Below, piece after piece: positions 8,686-17,560 of a stretch of 64,000 nucleotides of DNA (position 1 is the stretch's first letter; each line of letters begins with the position of its first letter). The translations under genes and the position numbers were made by a program. The notes beneath the pieces are model-generated. The model did no database searches. It was not told the origin of the DNA and was given only the letters and a program-made list of their open reading frames with translations. Source of the stretch: Polynucleobacter sp. MG-Unter2-18 (GTDB lineage Bacteria; Pseudomonadota; Gammaproteobacteria; Burkholderiales; Burkholderiaceae); assembly GCF_018687675.1 (NCBI RefSeq), contig NZ_CP061302.1, positions 632,192 through 696,191 of the forward strand, given 5' to 3'.

Positions 8686-9761
8686 TGCAAGGACAAATGT
8701 GGTCATATATTTTCAAGCGTGTGCTCTTGATGATTCCCACCTTGTTAGGTGTCTTAACTCTGACATTTGCTGTGGTGCAATTTGTACCTGGTGGTCCAGT
8801 TGAGCAGTTGATATTAGAACTCAAGGGTAAGGGTGATGCCGCAGTCAGTGGAGCGGAGTCCTCTGGTGGTGGAACTAACTATCGTGGCCGCCAAGGAGTG
8901 GATGCGGAGCGTTTAGCCGAGGTGAAGGCTTTGTATGGTTTTGATAAGCCGCCAGTAGAGCGCTATTTCATGATGCTAAAGCGTTTTGCACAATTTGATT
9001 TGGGTCAGAGCTACTACCAACACCAAAGTGTTTGGCAATTAGTAGTCTCAAAATTACCTGTTTCTATCAGCATTGGTTTGTGGACTTTCTTTCTGACGTA
9101 TTTGGTATCGATACCCTTGGGTATAGCCAAGGCAGTCAGAGATGGCTCTCGCTTTGATACGGTAACTAGTTCGATGATTTTGGTGGGCTATGCCATTCCA
9201 GGTTTTGTACTGGGCGTTTTATTGCTCGTCATTTTCGGTGGCGGCAGTTTCTTGCAGATATTCCCCTTACGAGGGCTAACTTCAGATAATTGGAGTGAGC
9301 TCAGCATGATGGGTAAGGTCATGGACTATTTATGGCATTTAGTTTTACCAATTACTGCTTCAGTTTTGGGCAGCTTTGCCGTGATCACCATGCTGACTAA
9401 AAACTCCTTCCTAGAGGAGATTCGTAAGCAGTATGTATTAACAGCGAGAGCCAAAGGCCTGACCGAAAAACAAGTGCTGTGGAAACATGTGTTCCGCAAT
9501 GCGCTTCTTCCCCTGGTGACTGGGTTTCCGGCGGCATTTATTGGCGCTTTCTTTACAGGTTCACTATTGATCGAAACCCTATTTTCCCTAGACGGATTGG
9601 GTTTACTTTCCTATGAGTCCGTGATGCGACGTGACTACCCAGTCGTTTTTGGAACACTCTATCTGTTCACATTAATTGGCTTGTTCACGAAGTTAATTTC
9701 GGATCTTTGTTACGTCTACATTGACCCGCGCATCCAGTTTGGTGCGGGAGGTGGCTCATGA
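8685..9761 (+). CDS. yejB: ABC transporter permease, YejB type
   Basis: This is the first inner-membrane permease of the peptide importer, 358 residues. The first membrane helix (YIFKRVLLMIPTLLGVLTLTFAVV) is followed by a periplasmic loop and a five-helix BPD_transp_1 core. The EAA loop that contacts the ATPase is seen in LTARAKGLTEKQVLWKHVF. The ATG at 8685 overlaps the yejA stop (TAATG), so I prefer it to a longer frame beginning inside yejA. A Gly/Ser-rich loop near residues 50-66 is longer than in dipeptide permeases and is common in YejB. The gene overlaps yejE by four bases. Confidence 0.93.
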   Translation: MQGQMWSYIFKRVLLMIPTLLGVLTLTFAVVQFVPGGPVEQLILELKGKGDAAVSGAESSGGGTNYRGRQGVDAERLAEVKALYGFDKPPVERYFMMLKRFAQFDLGQSYYQHQSVWQLVVSKLPVSISIGLWTFFLTYLVSIPLGIAKAVRDGSRFDTVTSSMILVGYAIPGFVLGVLLLVIFGGGSFLQIFPLRGLTSDNWSELSMMGKVMDYLWHLVLPITASVLGSFAVITMLTKNSFLEEIRKQYVLTARAKGLTEKQVLWKHVFRNALLPLVTGFPAAFIGAFFTGSLLIETLFSLDGLGLLSYESVMRRDYPVVFGTLYLFTLIGLFTKLISDLCYVYIDPRIQFGAGGGS

Positions 9762-10783
9762 GTCGCTGGCATCGCTTTAAAAATAGTCGCATGGGTTATG
9801 CCAGCCTGTGGATCTTCATGATCCTATTTGGCCTGTCCATGGTTGCAGAGTTGATTGCGAATGACAAACCCCTCATTGTTCGCTACGAGGGGAAATTCTA
9901 TTTCCCCATTGTGAAGTCACAACCTGAGCGAGTGTTTGGCGGTGACTTTGCGACGCCAACCGATTTCTTAGATCCGGATATTCGCCACAACATTACTAGC
10001 AATGGTAATTGGGCAATTTATCCACCCATCCCCTATAGCTATGAAACGCTCAATTACTTCTCAAAAGTGCCTAATCCTGCACCACCATCGCTTGATAACT
10101 GGTTAGGCACGGATGATCGTGGGCGCGATGTTTTGTCACGTTTAATTTATGGCTTTCGCTTATCGATTTTGTTTGGATTAGCTCTCACCATAGTTGGTGT
10201 CAGTGTGGGCATTCTTACCGGCTCTTTAATGGGATTCTTTGGCGGCAAGTTCGATCTGGTTTCTCAGCGTTTGATTGAGATTTGGTCGGCGATGCCAGAG
10301 CTGTATCTACTCATCATCTTTGCCTCTATCTTTAACCCAAGCATTTGGCTGCTGATTATTTTGCTGGCAGCATTTGGTTGGATGGGTTTATCTGACTATG
10401 TGCGTGCTGAGTTCTTTCGCAATCGCGCGTTAGAGTACGTTCGTGCAGCCCGAGCATTGGGCTTAACCAATCTTCAAATCATGCGCCGTCATATTTTGCC
10501 GAACAGCCTGACGCCCGTGATTACCTTTCTTCCCTTCAGAATGAGTGCGGCGATCTTATCGCTCACGAGTTTAGATTTCCTAGGTTTAGGTGTGCCACCA
10601 GGAACGCCGAGTCTGGGTGAGTTGCTCTCTCAGGGAAAAAGTAATTTAGATGCGTGGTGGATTTCACTATCGACCTTTATTGTTTTAGTAGCTACCTTAC
10701 TCTTACTCACTTTTATGGGTGAGGCTTTGCGTGATGCCTTTGATTCTCGTAAATCTGGCGCGATGAGTGGAGGCCGTTCATGA
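9758..10783 (+). CDS. yejE: ABC transporter permease, YejE type
   Basis: This is the second permease subunit, 341 residues. One N-terminal helix (YASLWIFMILFGLSMVAELI) precedes a periplasmic part of about 100 residues, then WLGTDDRGRDVLSRLIYGFR, a signature of DppC/OppC/YejE permeases, and the membrane core. The EAA loop reads EYVRAARALGLTNLQIMRRHILPN. Start and stop overlap yejB and yejF by ATGA, so the four genes are almost surely co-translated. Confidence 0.94.
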   Translation: MSRWHRFKNSRMGYASLWIFMILFGLSMVAELIANDKPLIVRYEGKFYFPIVKSQPERVFGGDFATPTDFLDPDIRHNITSNGNWAIYPPIPYSYETLNYFSKVPNPAPPSLDNWLGTDDRGRDVLSRLIYGFRLSILFGLALTIVGVSVGILTGSLMGFFGGKFDLVSQRLIEIWSAMPELYLLIIFASIFNPSIWLLIILLAAFGWMGLSDYVRAEFFRNRALEYVRAARALGLTNLQIMRRHILPNSLTPVITFLPFRMSAAILSLTSLDFLGLGVPPGTPSLGELLSQGKSNLDAWWISLSTFIVLVATLLLLTFMGEALRDAFDSRKSGAMSGGRS

Positions 10784-12447
10784 GTTCCGTGAAAACTGCA
10801 GTTCCACTCCTGCGCTATGAAGATTTTTCAATCTCCTTTGGTTCGGGTCGGCGTGAAAAATTTGCCGTGAGCCATCTTGATCTAGAGATTGGTGTGGGCG
10901 AGCGAGTTGCGCTGGTTGGAGAGTCTGGTTCAGGTAAGACGCTGACTGCATTGGCGCCACTTCGCCTTGAGCCGGAGGGTGCAAAAACATCTGGTCGAAT
11001 TTTGTGGAGTGGCAAGAGTACAGATGCTAGCTCTCCACCAGTGAATTTGTTGGATTTGCCTATACAAGCTATTCGTGAAATTCGTGGTCGTGAGATTGCG
11101 ATGGTTTTTCAGGAGCCGATGACTGCGCTCAACCCTTTGTTTACTATCGGCAATCAGATTGTTGAGGCGGTACAAATTTATGAACCATTGATCACTAAGG
11201 CTGATGGGATATCTACGGCAATCGAGTTGCTCAAGAAAACCGGTATTCCCGAACCAGAGAAGCGCTTTCATTCATATCCTCACCAATTATCTGGTGGACA
11301 GCGTCAACGCGCCATGATTGCGATGGCATTAGCTTGTAAACCCAGATTACTCATTGCAGATGAGCCAACTACCGCTTTAGACGTCAGCTTGCGTTTGCAG
11401 ATTTTGGATTTACTTAAAGAGTTGCAAGAAGAGTCTAAGGATCACGGTGGCATGGCAATCCTATTGATCACGCATGATCTGAACTTAGTTAAACATTTTG
11501 CTCAGCGCGTTGCAGTTCTCAATCAGGGCAACCTGATGGAAGTGGGACCTACAAAGCAAGTCTTTGAGCATCCAGACAATGCGTATACCAAAGCCTTGGT
11601 AAATAGTGAGCCTGTGCGCGATTTAGCGCCAGTAATGCCTTTGGCACCGGTGTTATTAAAAACGGAGAGCTTATCTGTCTCTTATCCAGGTACAGAGTCC
11701 ACCGCTTGGTTTAAAAAATCTCCGCGTCATCAAGTGCTGCGTAAGGTCGGCTTTGAACTGAAGCAAGGTCAGACTATCGGAGTGATTGGTGAGTCTGGAT
11801 CAGGTAAGACTACTTTAGGTATGGCGGTTTTAGGCTTGTTAGGTGATTCTGCAGCAGAGATCGCGGGCACAGTAGATATATTAGGCAAGGATTGGCAACA
11901 GTTAAAACCACAAGAGCGCCGAGCCATGCGCTCGAGTTTGCAGGTGATTTTTCAAGATCCATTTGGTTCGCTCTCTCCACGCATGAACGTAATGCAAATT
12001 GTTTCAGAGGGTTTGGATGTGCACTTTCCGAATTTGTCTGCAGCGGAGCGTGAGTCCCGCGTCCTCGATATTTTGCGAGAGGTAGGAATTGATCGTTCCG
12101 CTCTCACGCGTTATCCCCATGAATTCTCTGGTGGTCAGAGGCAGCGAATTGCGATTGCTCGCGCTTTGATTTTGAAGCCGCAGATCTTGGTATTAGACGA
12201 GCCAACTTCGGCATTAGATGTATCGATTCAAAAACAGGTGCTCGCTTTGTTGACTGAGCTCCAGAAAAAATACAACTTAGCCTATTTGATGATTAGCCAT
12301 GATTTGGCGGTCATTCGGGCAATGTCACATGAGGTGATGGTGCTCAAAGGGGGTAGGGTGGTGGAGTTTGGTGATACTGAGACCCTCATTCAGCACCCTC
12401 GTCAGACTTACACCAAAGAGCTTTTTGCAGCCGCTGAACTGAGCTAA
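10780..12447 (+). CDS. yejF: ABC transporter ATP-binding protein with two fused nucleotide-binding domains, YejF type
   Basis: This single 555-residue polypeptide holds both ATPases of the importer. The first domain has Walker A GESGSGKT near residue 47, signature LSGGQRQRAM and Walker B RLLIADEP. The second has GESGSGKT near residue 343, signature FSGGQRQRIA and Walker B QILVLDEP, with switch histidines in both. The fusion is usual for YejF. The gene closes the yej operon. No clear intrinsic terminator follows, and the next gene has its own promoter. Confidence 0.95.
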   Translation: MSSVKTAVPLLRYEDFSISFGSGRREKFAVSHLDLEIGVGERVALVGESGSGKTLTALAPLRLEPEGAKTSGRILWSGKSTDASSPPVNLLDLPIQAIREIRGREIAMVFQEPMTALNPLFTIGNQIVEAVQIYEPLITKADGISTAIELLKKTGIPEPEKRFHSYPHQLSGGQRQRAMIAMALACKPRLLIADEPTTALDVSLRLQILDLLKELQEESKDHGGMAILLITHDLNLVKHFAQRVAVLNQGNLMEVGPTKQVFEHPDNAYTKALVNSEPVRDLAPVMPLAPVLLKTESLSVSYPGTESTAWFKKSPRHQVLRKVGFELKQGQTIGVIGESGSGKTTLGMAVLGLLGDSAAEIAGTVDILGKDWQQLKPQERRAMRSSLQVIFQDPFGSLSPRMNVMQIVSEGLDVHFPNLSAAERESRVLDILREVGIDRSALTRYPHEFSGGQRQRIAIARALILKPQILVLDEPTSALDVSIQKQVLALLTELQKKYNLAYLMISHDLAVIRAMSHEVMVLKGGRVVEFGDTETLIQHPRQTYTKELFAAAELS

Positions 12448-12549
12448 GAACTGAGTTAAATGGCTCCGCAAGGGCCTAAAGTGGTTTATTTATGCCCCAT
12501 AATGGCAAATATACTATTAAAAACATAGAGTTATCCCAAGGCTAAGTGC

Positions 12550-12578
12550 TTGGTGAAATAGGTCTTCTTTGTTAGAAT
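12550..12578 (+). promoter_or_regulatory. Sigma-70 type promoter with little or no 5' leader
   Basis: TTGGTG (12550-12555) and TAGAAT (12573-12578) are separated by exactly 17 bases. Transcription would begin about six or seven bases later, at or just before the A of the ATG at 12585, so the NlpC/P60-like message may be leaderless. No Shine-Dalgarno box lies between the -10 element and the ATG, which agrees with this. Confidence 0.6.
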
Positions 12579-12584
12579 CGAGCG

Positions 12585-13268
12585 ATGTCCCTTAAAAAAG
12601 ACCTCTTGCCAACGCTGATTAAGCAGTTGCCGATCGCTGCGCTGATTGCAATCATATTGGCTGCTAATCCTGCGCGAGCGGTAGACGCTGTTGCTGATGC
12701 TGCAAAAGACGTGCCCGCAGAAGTGGCCAAAGAGACTCCAAAAGAAACTATGTTTCAGGCAGGCAAGTCTTACTTTGCTCGCGTGTCAGATCGTTTGGCA
12801 GACTCCGTTACCGGCAAATCAGAAGAATTAATTAACCGCGCTATGGAAGTGATTGGTGTGCGTTATCGCTGGGATGCCGAGTTGCCCCAATCCGGTTTGG
12901 ACGGCAGTAGTTTTGTTGGCTACGTTTTTAAAGACAAACTGGGTTTTTTATTACCTCGCAAATCGACTCAAATGAGCCGAGTGGGCAAACCCATTACTCG
13001 TGAAGAATTACAACCTGGCGATTTAGTGTTCTTTAACACCATGCGTTTAACTTTCTCGCATGTCGGCATTTATGTTGGCGACAATAAATTTATTCATTCC
13101 CCATCCAAAGGCACTAGTGTGCGTGTGGACGACCTTGGTAGTCTTTACTGGGACAAGCGCTTTGATGGCGCTCGCCGCTTAGATGGCAGTGACAACTTGG
13201 GTGATGCAGAGCGTAAAGAGTTGTTGAATGAAGTGAATAAACTCAAACGCAAATCTCGTAGTCTCTAA
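12585..13268 (+). CDS. NlpC/P60-fold (C40) secreted protein lacking the catalytic cysteine
   Basis: NlpC/P60 enzymes are cysteine peptidases that cut peptidoglycan stem peptides. This 227-residue protein has a signal peptide or N-terminal anchor (LPIAALIAIILAANPARA), an Ala/Glu/Lys-rich linker, and a C40 domain from about residue 78. Fold landmarks are present: GVRYRW, PGDLVFF, and SHVGIYVG with the catalytic His159. The expected D-C-S-G-F-V nucleophile motif reads D106-G107-S108-S109-F-V, and there is no cysteine anywhere in the protein. It is therefore either a pseudoenzyme with a binding or regulatory role, or a damaged gene. The rest of the frame is intact and the codon use looks normal. 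A Lys/Arg-rich tail closes the protein. Confidence 0.85.
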   Translation: MSLKKDLLPTLIKQLPIAALIAIILAANPARAVDAVADAAKDVPAEVAKETPKETMFQAGKSYFARVSDRLADSVTGKSEELINRAMEVIGVRYRWDAELPQSGLDGSSFVGYVFKDKLGFLLPRKSTQMSRVGKPITREELQPGDLVFFNTMRLTFSHVGIYVGDNKFIHSPSKGTSVRVDDLGSLYWDKRFDGARRLDGSDNLGDAERKELLNEVNKLKRKSRSL

Positions 13269-13287
13269 GTCTCCAGCTGAAATATTT

Positions 13288-14202
13288 TCAGCCCTTCAGT
13301 CTCTCCTTAATTAGCGCCATTTGCTCCTGTGCGGCAACCTCTCCAGCAAGGATGGCGGCATTTCTGGATTTAAAGTCACCGCTACTCATTTGCTTCAGGT
13401 GAGGCGTAATTACAATATCGGCGCTCTTGAGCTCATACTGATTAATACTTCGCTGCATGATGGATATCGTTTGCTGCATAACGCCAAAGGTTCCGCTGGC
13501 ATCTTGATGAACGGGTTCTGACGAGATGTTGACTGCAATCACTAGTGTTGCGCCCATCTGCCTGGCATAACTTACTGGTACTGGAGCAACTAGGCCGCCG
13601 TCAACATATTCTTTACCGCTAATGACTGCTGGCTGGAATACGCCTGGAACACTGCAGGAGGCACGTACCGCTAGACCTGTATTGCCCGAGCGAAACAAAA
13701 TACCTTTGCCTGATTGCAGTTCAGTTGCCACAATCCCCAAGGGTATGCGCATTTGTTCGATAGACTTATTTTGTACTTCACGATTCACCATATTTTGCAG
13801 AGCGTCCCCTTTAATGAGGCCTCCAAACCTTCCGGCAAAGGGGAGCCCCCAGTCGGCTATGGTTGCTTCATCCAGATTTAAGGCTAGCCGATTGAGATCA
13901 TTTCCGGTGGCGCCAGAGGCAAGTAGTGCCGCAATCACGCTTCCAGCACTACTACCGACCACGATATCGGGCCGAATACCTTGTGCCTCTAATGCTTTGA
14001 TGACACCCACATGGGCAAAACCTCGAGCGGCACCTGCCCCTAAGACAAGGCCAATGACAGGCTTGCGACTGCCCATTAAGCTACACCCAGTTAGACTTGA
14101 GCCTCCAATGAGGGCTCCTAAACCTAAGCCTAAACCAAGAAAACGACGTCTTGTGTCGGCCTCGGGGGATAAAAGAGGGGTTATGGCTGTAATTTCGTGC
14201 AT
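13288..14202 (-). CDS. Patatin-like phospholipase, predicted Tat-exported lipoprotein (RssA/YchK-like)
   Basis: Patatin-like proteins are serine esterases with a Ser-Asp dyad. The 304 residues show the oxyanion motif GAGAARG, the nucleophile elbow GSSAGS, and the catalytic aspartate in VDGGLVAPVPV. The N-terminus holds RRRFLGLGLG, a twin-arginine-like signal, and a lipobox LTGC near residue 40, so the enzyme probably sits as a lipoprotein outside the cytoplasm. It is convergent with the NlpC/P60-like gene with only 19 bases between stops. The substrate is unknown. Confidence 0.88.
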   Translation of the reverse strand: MHEITAITPLLSPEADTRRRFLGLGLGLGALIGGSSLTGCSLMGSRKPVIGLVLGAGAARGFAHVGVIKALEAQGIRPDIVVGSSAGSVIAALLASGATGNDLNRLALNLDEATIADWGLPFAGRFGGLIKGDALQNMVNREVQNKSIEQMRIPLGIVATELQSGKGILFRSGNTGLAVRASCSVPGVFQPAVISGKEYVDGGLVAPVPVSYARQMGATLVIAVNISSEPVHQDASGTFGVMQQTISIMQRSINQYELKSADIVITPHLKQMSSGDFKSRNAAILAGEVAAQEQMALIKERLKG

Positions 14203-14226
14203 ATAGCTATTGTATTGAGCCTCCCT

Positions 14227-14402
14227 TATAATGGCCGAAGGTGAGCGAAAAAGACTTTATTTGAGCGCAGGCAGTTCTCCAATGTGATTTTCGGAGGTCA
14301 ATTGCCCGTTGTAGCTAAATAGCACCACCAGAACACTGCCAACCCATTACTGAAATACATTTTTATAGTCTCATCAGGTCCTTACCTGATAGCCCGAATT
14401 TT
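14227..14402 (+). promoter_or_regulatory. Structured 5' leader of scpB with a possible -10 element
   Basis: A TATAAT (14227-14232) with only a weak -35 is followed by about 170 untranslated bases. GGCAGT-TTCT-type bases at 14270-14278 can pair with 14330-14340 around an inner hairpin region, and a perfect 7-bp hairpin ATCAGGT/ACCTGAT with CCTT loop (14373-14390) ends 12 bases before the ATG. No free Shine-Dalgarno box is seen; the only AGG lies inside the last hairpin. No known RNA family is recognised. This covers the gap between the patatin gene and scpB. Confidence 0.35.
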
Positions 14403-15128
14403 ATGGATGATCACAATAAACGCGTAATTGAAACAGCTCTCTTGTGCGCGCAAGAACCACTCACAGTTGCTGATATGACGCGCTTATTTGTCGAAGATAT
14501 TGCTGCCGGCGAAATTGACGATGCTCTTTTAGAACTTCAAAAAGCCTGGGAAGACAAAGGCATGGAGTTAGTCCACATTGCAACAGGTTGGCGCTTTCAG
14601 AGCCGCTTGGCAATGCGTGAATATCTTGATCGTTTGACCCCAGAAAAGCCGCCAAAGTATTCTCGTGCGGTGATGGAAACCTTGGCGATTATTGCCTACC
14701 GTCAGCCGGTTACTCGTGGCGAGATCGAAGAGATTCGTGGTGTTGCAGTAAGCAGCAATGTGATGAAGCAGTTAGAGGATCGGGGTTGGGTTGAGGTGAT
14801 TGGTCATAAAGAGACTATTGGCCGCCCAGGTTTATATGCCACTACTAAGCAATTTCTAGACGACTTGAGCCTGACTAATTTACAAAGCTTACCAATGTTG
14901 GAAGACGCTGCGCCAATGGCGGCAGCTGCGCAATTAGGTCAGGCGGTAATGGAATTTGATCCTAGCGCTACTGTTGAGACAGTCATTGAGTTAGATGAAA
15001 ACGGGCAGCCTATCATCCAATTAACAGATGAAGCATTGGTAAACGAAGAATCCATCAGTCAAGAGACAAGTGAAGTAGTAGAAGAAGTTACTCCAGAGTC
15101 TGAAGACAAGCCAGACGAACAAAAATAA
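14403..15128 (+). CDS. scpB: Segregation and condensation protein B
   Basis: ScpB is the dimeric winged-helix subunit of the Smc-ScpA-ScpB condensin that organises and segregates the chromosome. The 241 residues contain both winged-helix units, with the family signature [29 protein letters not shown] near residues 87-115 and [16 protein letters not shown] following. The last 60 or so residues are acidic and probably disordered. The N-terminus [20 protein letters not shown] is typical and supports the ATG at 14403. The scpA gene is not in the window. The stop is six bases before rluB, so the two are probably one transcript, a pairing widespread in bacteria. Confidence 0.93.
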   Translation: MDDHNKRVIETALLCAQEPLTVADMTRLFVEDIAAGEIDDALLELQKAWEDKGMELVHIATGWRFQSRLAMREYLDRLTPEKPPKYSRAVMETLAIIAYRQPVTRGEIEEIRGVAVSSNVMKQLEDRGWVEVIGHKETIGRPGLYATTKQFLDDLSLTNLQSLPMLEDAAPMAAAAQLGQAVMEFDPSATVETVIELDENGQPIIQLTDEALVNEESISQETSEVVEEVTPESEDKPDEQK

Positions 15129-15134
15129 TTATTA

Positions 15135-16895
15135 ATGACAAGTCATAACGAAAACGATTCATCTCCGATTAAACCGACATCGGATAATTCCTCTAGCTCT
15201 GAGTCTGCGCCCAATCATTCAGAGGGTGCAAAAGGCGAAGGGCGCGAAGGCGGTCCACGTCGTCCACGCCGTCAGGGTGCGGGTGCTGGCAAGCCATTTA
15301 ATAAGAAGCGTCCATTTAATAAAGATCGGCCCCGTCGCGAGGGCGAGGGTGGTGGAGCGCGTGAGGGTGCTAATCATGCAGCCGCCAAGCTGGCTCCGAA
15401 TGCAGCAGAGAGCGAAGCCTTATTTGCTTCAGTAGTCTCTGGAGAATTCGATGCTGCATTAGATGCGCCTGAAGTGCTTGAAGTTAAGAATCCAGATGGT
15501 GTGAATGAGAATGAGATTTCTCATCAAACTGGTGCAGAGCGTCGGGCACAACGCGTGCGTCATGACGATGATGCAGATGGGCCTAGCGATGATGAGATGA
15601 GCAGTTTGCAATTTGCCAACATCGATGATTTGCCGCTCAGCTTACGTGATGAAGTTTGGTCAGATTTAGATGGCTTGGATGATGAGGCTGACGACGAAGA
15701 TACTGTCAAGCTGCACAAGGTATTAGCTGATGTCGGCATGGGTTCACGTCGCGATATGGAAGACTTGATTATTCAAGGGCGCGTATCAGTAAATGGATTG
15801 CCAGCCCATATTGGTCAGCGCATCGGACCTGCCGATCAAGTACGCATTAACGGCAAGCCAGTGCATCGCAAGATTCAGACTAAGCCACCGCGCGTGATCA
15901 TGTATCACAAGCCTTCTGGTGAAATCGTTAGTCAGTCTGATCCAGAGGGTCGTCCAACTGTTTTTGATCGTTTGCCAAAGCCACGTCAAGGACGTTGGAT
16001 TGCGGTTGGGCGTCTGGACTTTAATACTGAAGGGCTATTGCTATTTACAACTTCAGGCGAGTTAGCGAATCGCTTGATGCATCCTCGTTACGGTGTTGAG
16101 CGCGAGTACGCTGTCCGTATTTTGGGTGATCTGAGTCAAGAAAATATGACTCAATTAAAGAGCGGCGTTACCTTAGATGATGGCCAAGCCAAATTCTTAC
16201 GTCTTTCTATGGGTGGTGGGGAAGGTGCAAACCGTTGGTACCACGTTGCTTTGACTGAAGGCCGTAACCGTGAGGTGCGCCGCATGTTTGAAGCAGTCGG
16301 ACATGTCGTCTCTCGCTTGATTCGTACTCGTTATGGCATTTTCTTATTGCCTCCACGCTTGAGGCGGGGTAAGTGGGAAGAGATTGAAGCCGGCGGTATC
16401 TATAACTTAATGAAGTTTGCAGGCTTAAAAATGCCTCAACCCCAAGATAAGGGTCGTAGCCCAAGTTCTGGAGCTCACGGACGAGACCGGAATCCTGCTT
16501 CCAACGGAGATTTTCAGCCAGACCCAATGCAAACCTCAGTTTCTTATTGGGGTTCACGGGATGCATTAACCCAGGCTAGCGGTCATGGCGCCTTGACGCA
16601 TCAAGGTCGAGGTGGCAAACCTGGCGGCGGTGGTTCGAGTGAGGGGCGCGGTCCTTTCCGGGGCCGTACTCAGGGTGGACGTCCAGGCGCAGGCGCACAG
16701 GGCGGTCAAGGTGGTGGCCAAGGCGGTCAGGGTCAGAACCGGAATAAAGGTAAGAAAGTCCATCACGGACAGTCTGCTTTTGTAACGGCAAGCCCTCAAA
16801 GCCCTGGAAATGGCCCTAAACGAGGGGCACCAAAAGGGCGCAAACCCTTCAATAAAGGCCCTCGAAAACCGCGAAATCCAAGCGAAAGCTTCTGA
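15135..16895 (+). CDS. rluB: 23S rRNA pseudouridine synthase B with long low-complexity tails
   Basis: RluB modifies U2605 (E. coli numbering) in 23S rRNA. At 586 residues the protein is about twice the length of E. coli RluB. An N-terminal extension of about 190 residues, first Arg/Gly-rich and then acidic, precedes the S4 domain ([21 protein letters not shown]). The RsuA/RluB catalytic domain follows with [14 protein letters not shown], where the aspartate is catalytic. The last 130 residues are rich in Gly, Gln, Arg and Lys, with GGQGG-like runs at about residues 515-535. Extended forms are usual in Burkholderiales; the tails probably bind RNA. It follows scpB closely. Confidence 0.93.
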   Translation: MTSHNENDSSPIKPTSDNSSSSESAPNHSEGAKGEGREGGPRRPRRQGAGAGKPFNKKRPFNKDRPRREGEGGGAREGANHAAAKLAPNAAESEALFASVVSGEFDAALDAPEVLEVKNPDGVNENEISHQTGAERRAQRVRHDDDADGPSDDEMSSLQFANIDDLPLSLRDEVWSDLDGLDDEADDEDTVKLHKVLADVGMGSRRDMEDLIIQGRVSVNGLPAHIGQRIGPADQVRINGKPVHRKIQTKPPRVIMYHKPSGEIVSQSDPEGRPTVFDRLPKPRQGRWIAVGRLDFNTEGLLLFTTSGELANRLMHPRYGVEREYAVRILGDLSQENMTQLKSGVTLDDGQAKFLRLSMGGGEGANRWYHVALTEGRNREVRRMFEAVGHVVSRLIRTRYGIFLLPPRLRRGKWEEIEAGGIYNLMKFAGLKMPQPQDKGRSPSSGAHGRDRNPASNGDFQPDPMQTSVSYWGSRDALTQASGHGALTHQGRGGKPGGGGSSEGRGPFRGRTQGGRPGAGAQGGQGGGQGGQGQNRNKGKKVHHGQSAFVTASPQSPGNGPKRGAPKGRKPFNKGPRKPRNPSESF

Positions 16896-16897
16896 TT

Positions 16898-16928
16898 TTG
16901 ATGAGTTTTCCTCTAAATCGGCTATAAT
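16898..16928 (+). promoter_or_regulatory. Promoter of the rimP-nusA-infB operon
   Basis: A perfect TATAAT at 16923-16928 with TTGATG at 16898-16903 (19-base spacing, longer than ideal) begins immediately after the rluB stop. The start of transcription would be near 16935, giving a leader of about 135 bases before rimP. Confidence 0.5.
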
Positions 16929-16932
16929 TTTG

Positions 16933-17044
16933 GACTTACAGCAGTTCGCTGCTGTTTTGTGTTGTTACCGACTGATGTTGCGATCAACGTAAGTCGGCCT
17001 GTTCTGAATTTCGAGAATATGGGCTTTGAAGCCCATTTTTTTTT
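16933..17044 (+). promoter_or_regulatory. rimP leader: stacked hairpins ending in an intrinsic terminator (candidate attenuator)
   Basis: Three hairpins follow the promoter. First, ACAGCAG/CTGCTGT closed by a TTCG tetraloop (16938-16955). Second, CCGACT/AGTCGG (16968-16973 with 16992-16997) carrying an inner GTTG/CAAC helix with CGAT loop. Third, GGGCT/AGCCC (17021-17034) followed by nine T (17036-17044), a terminator placed before the first gene. GACTTAC (16933-16939) can also pair with GTAAGTC (16989-16995), which would break the first two hairpins, so two alternative folds exist. Attenuator leaders before rimP are known in Gammaproteobacteria; here control by NusA or translation status is an inference. 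Confidence 0.6.
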
Positions 17045-17068
17045 GCCGTTTTGGATTGAAGGGTATTT

Positions 17069-17560
17069 GTGAAGGATCAGCGGATTATTTCTGCGGAGGT
17101 AGAAAACCTAGGTTACACGCTAGTCGATATTGAGCGTGAAGCCGGAGGTTTACTGCGCGTCACGATTGAAAACCCGGATTATGAGCGTTTGATTAATGTC
17201 CAGGATTGCGAAAAGGTAAGTCATCAACTGAGCTACACCTTGCCAGTTGAAAACATTCCCTTTGAGCGTCTAGAGATTTCTTCTCCTGGTCTAGATCGCC
17301 CTGTTAAATCAGCGGCTGATTACGAGCGCTTCTCCGGAATGGAAGTGGATTTGAAATTGCGGGTTGCCGCTGGCGATCGCAAGAAGTTTCGTGGTGTATT
17401 GCAAGGTTTGCTGAGTGGTGAGTTGGATTCACCTGATGCGAAATTTGGTTTGTTGTTTGAAGGCGCTGATGGCGCTGAGTCTCAATTGGAGTTTTCTTTA
17501 GCCGAGGTCGATAAGACTCGGTTGGTCCCTGTTATTGATTTCAAAGGAAGAAAGTCATGA
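17069..17560 (+). CDS. rimP: Ribosome maturation factor RimP
   Basis: RimP assists 30S subunit maturation, acting with S12 assembly. The 163 residues have the typical two-domain form: an N-terminal alpha/beta domain with [19 protein letters not shown] and [13 protein letters not shown] near residues 70-82, then an SH3-like C-terminal domain. The start is a GTG at 17069. It stands just behind the terminator hairpin of the leader and overlaps nusA by ATGA. Confidence 0.95.
   Translation: MKDQRIISAEVENLGYTLVDIEREAGGLLRVTIENPDYERLINVQDCEKVSHQLSYTLPVENIPFERLEISSPGLDRPVKSAADYERFSGMEVDLKLRVAAGDRKKFRGVLQGLLSGELDSPDAKFGLLFEGADGAESQLEFSLAEVDKTRLVPVIDFKGRKS

Noticed and set aside
16660..16760. Repeated GGTCAAGGTGGT-like bases suggesting a repeat array
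   Set aside because: They are codons of the Gly/Gln-rich tail of RluB, imperfect and in frame; not CRISPR or a mobile repeat.
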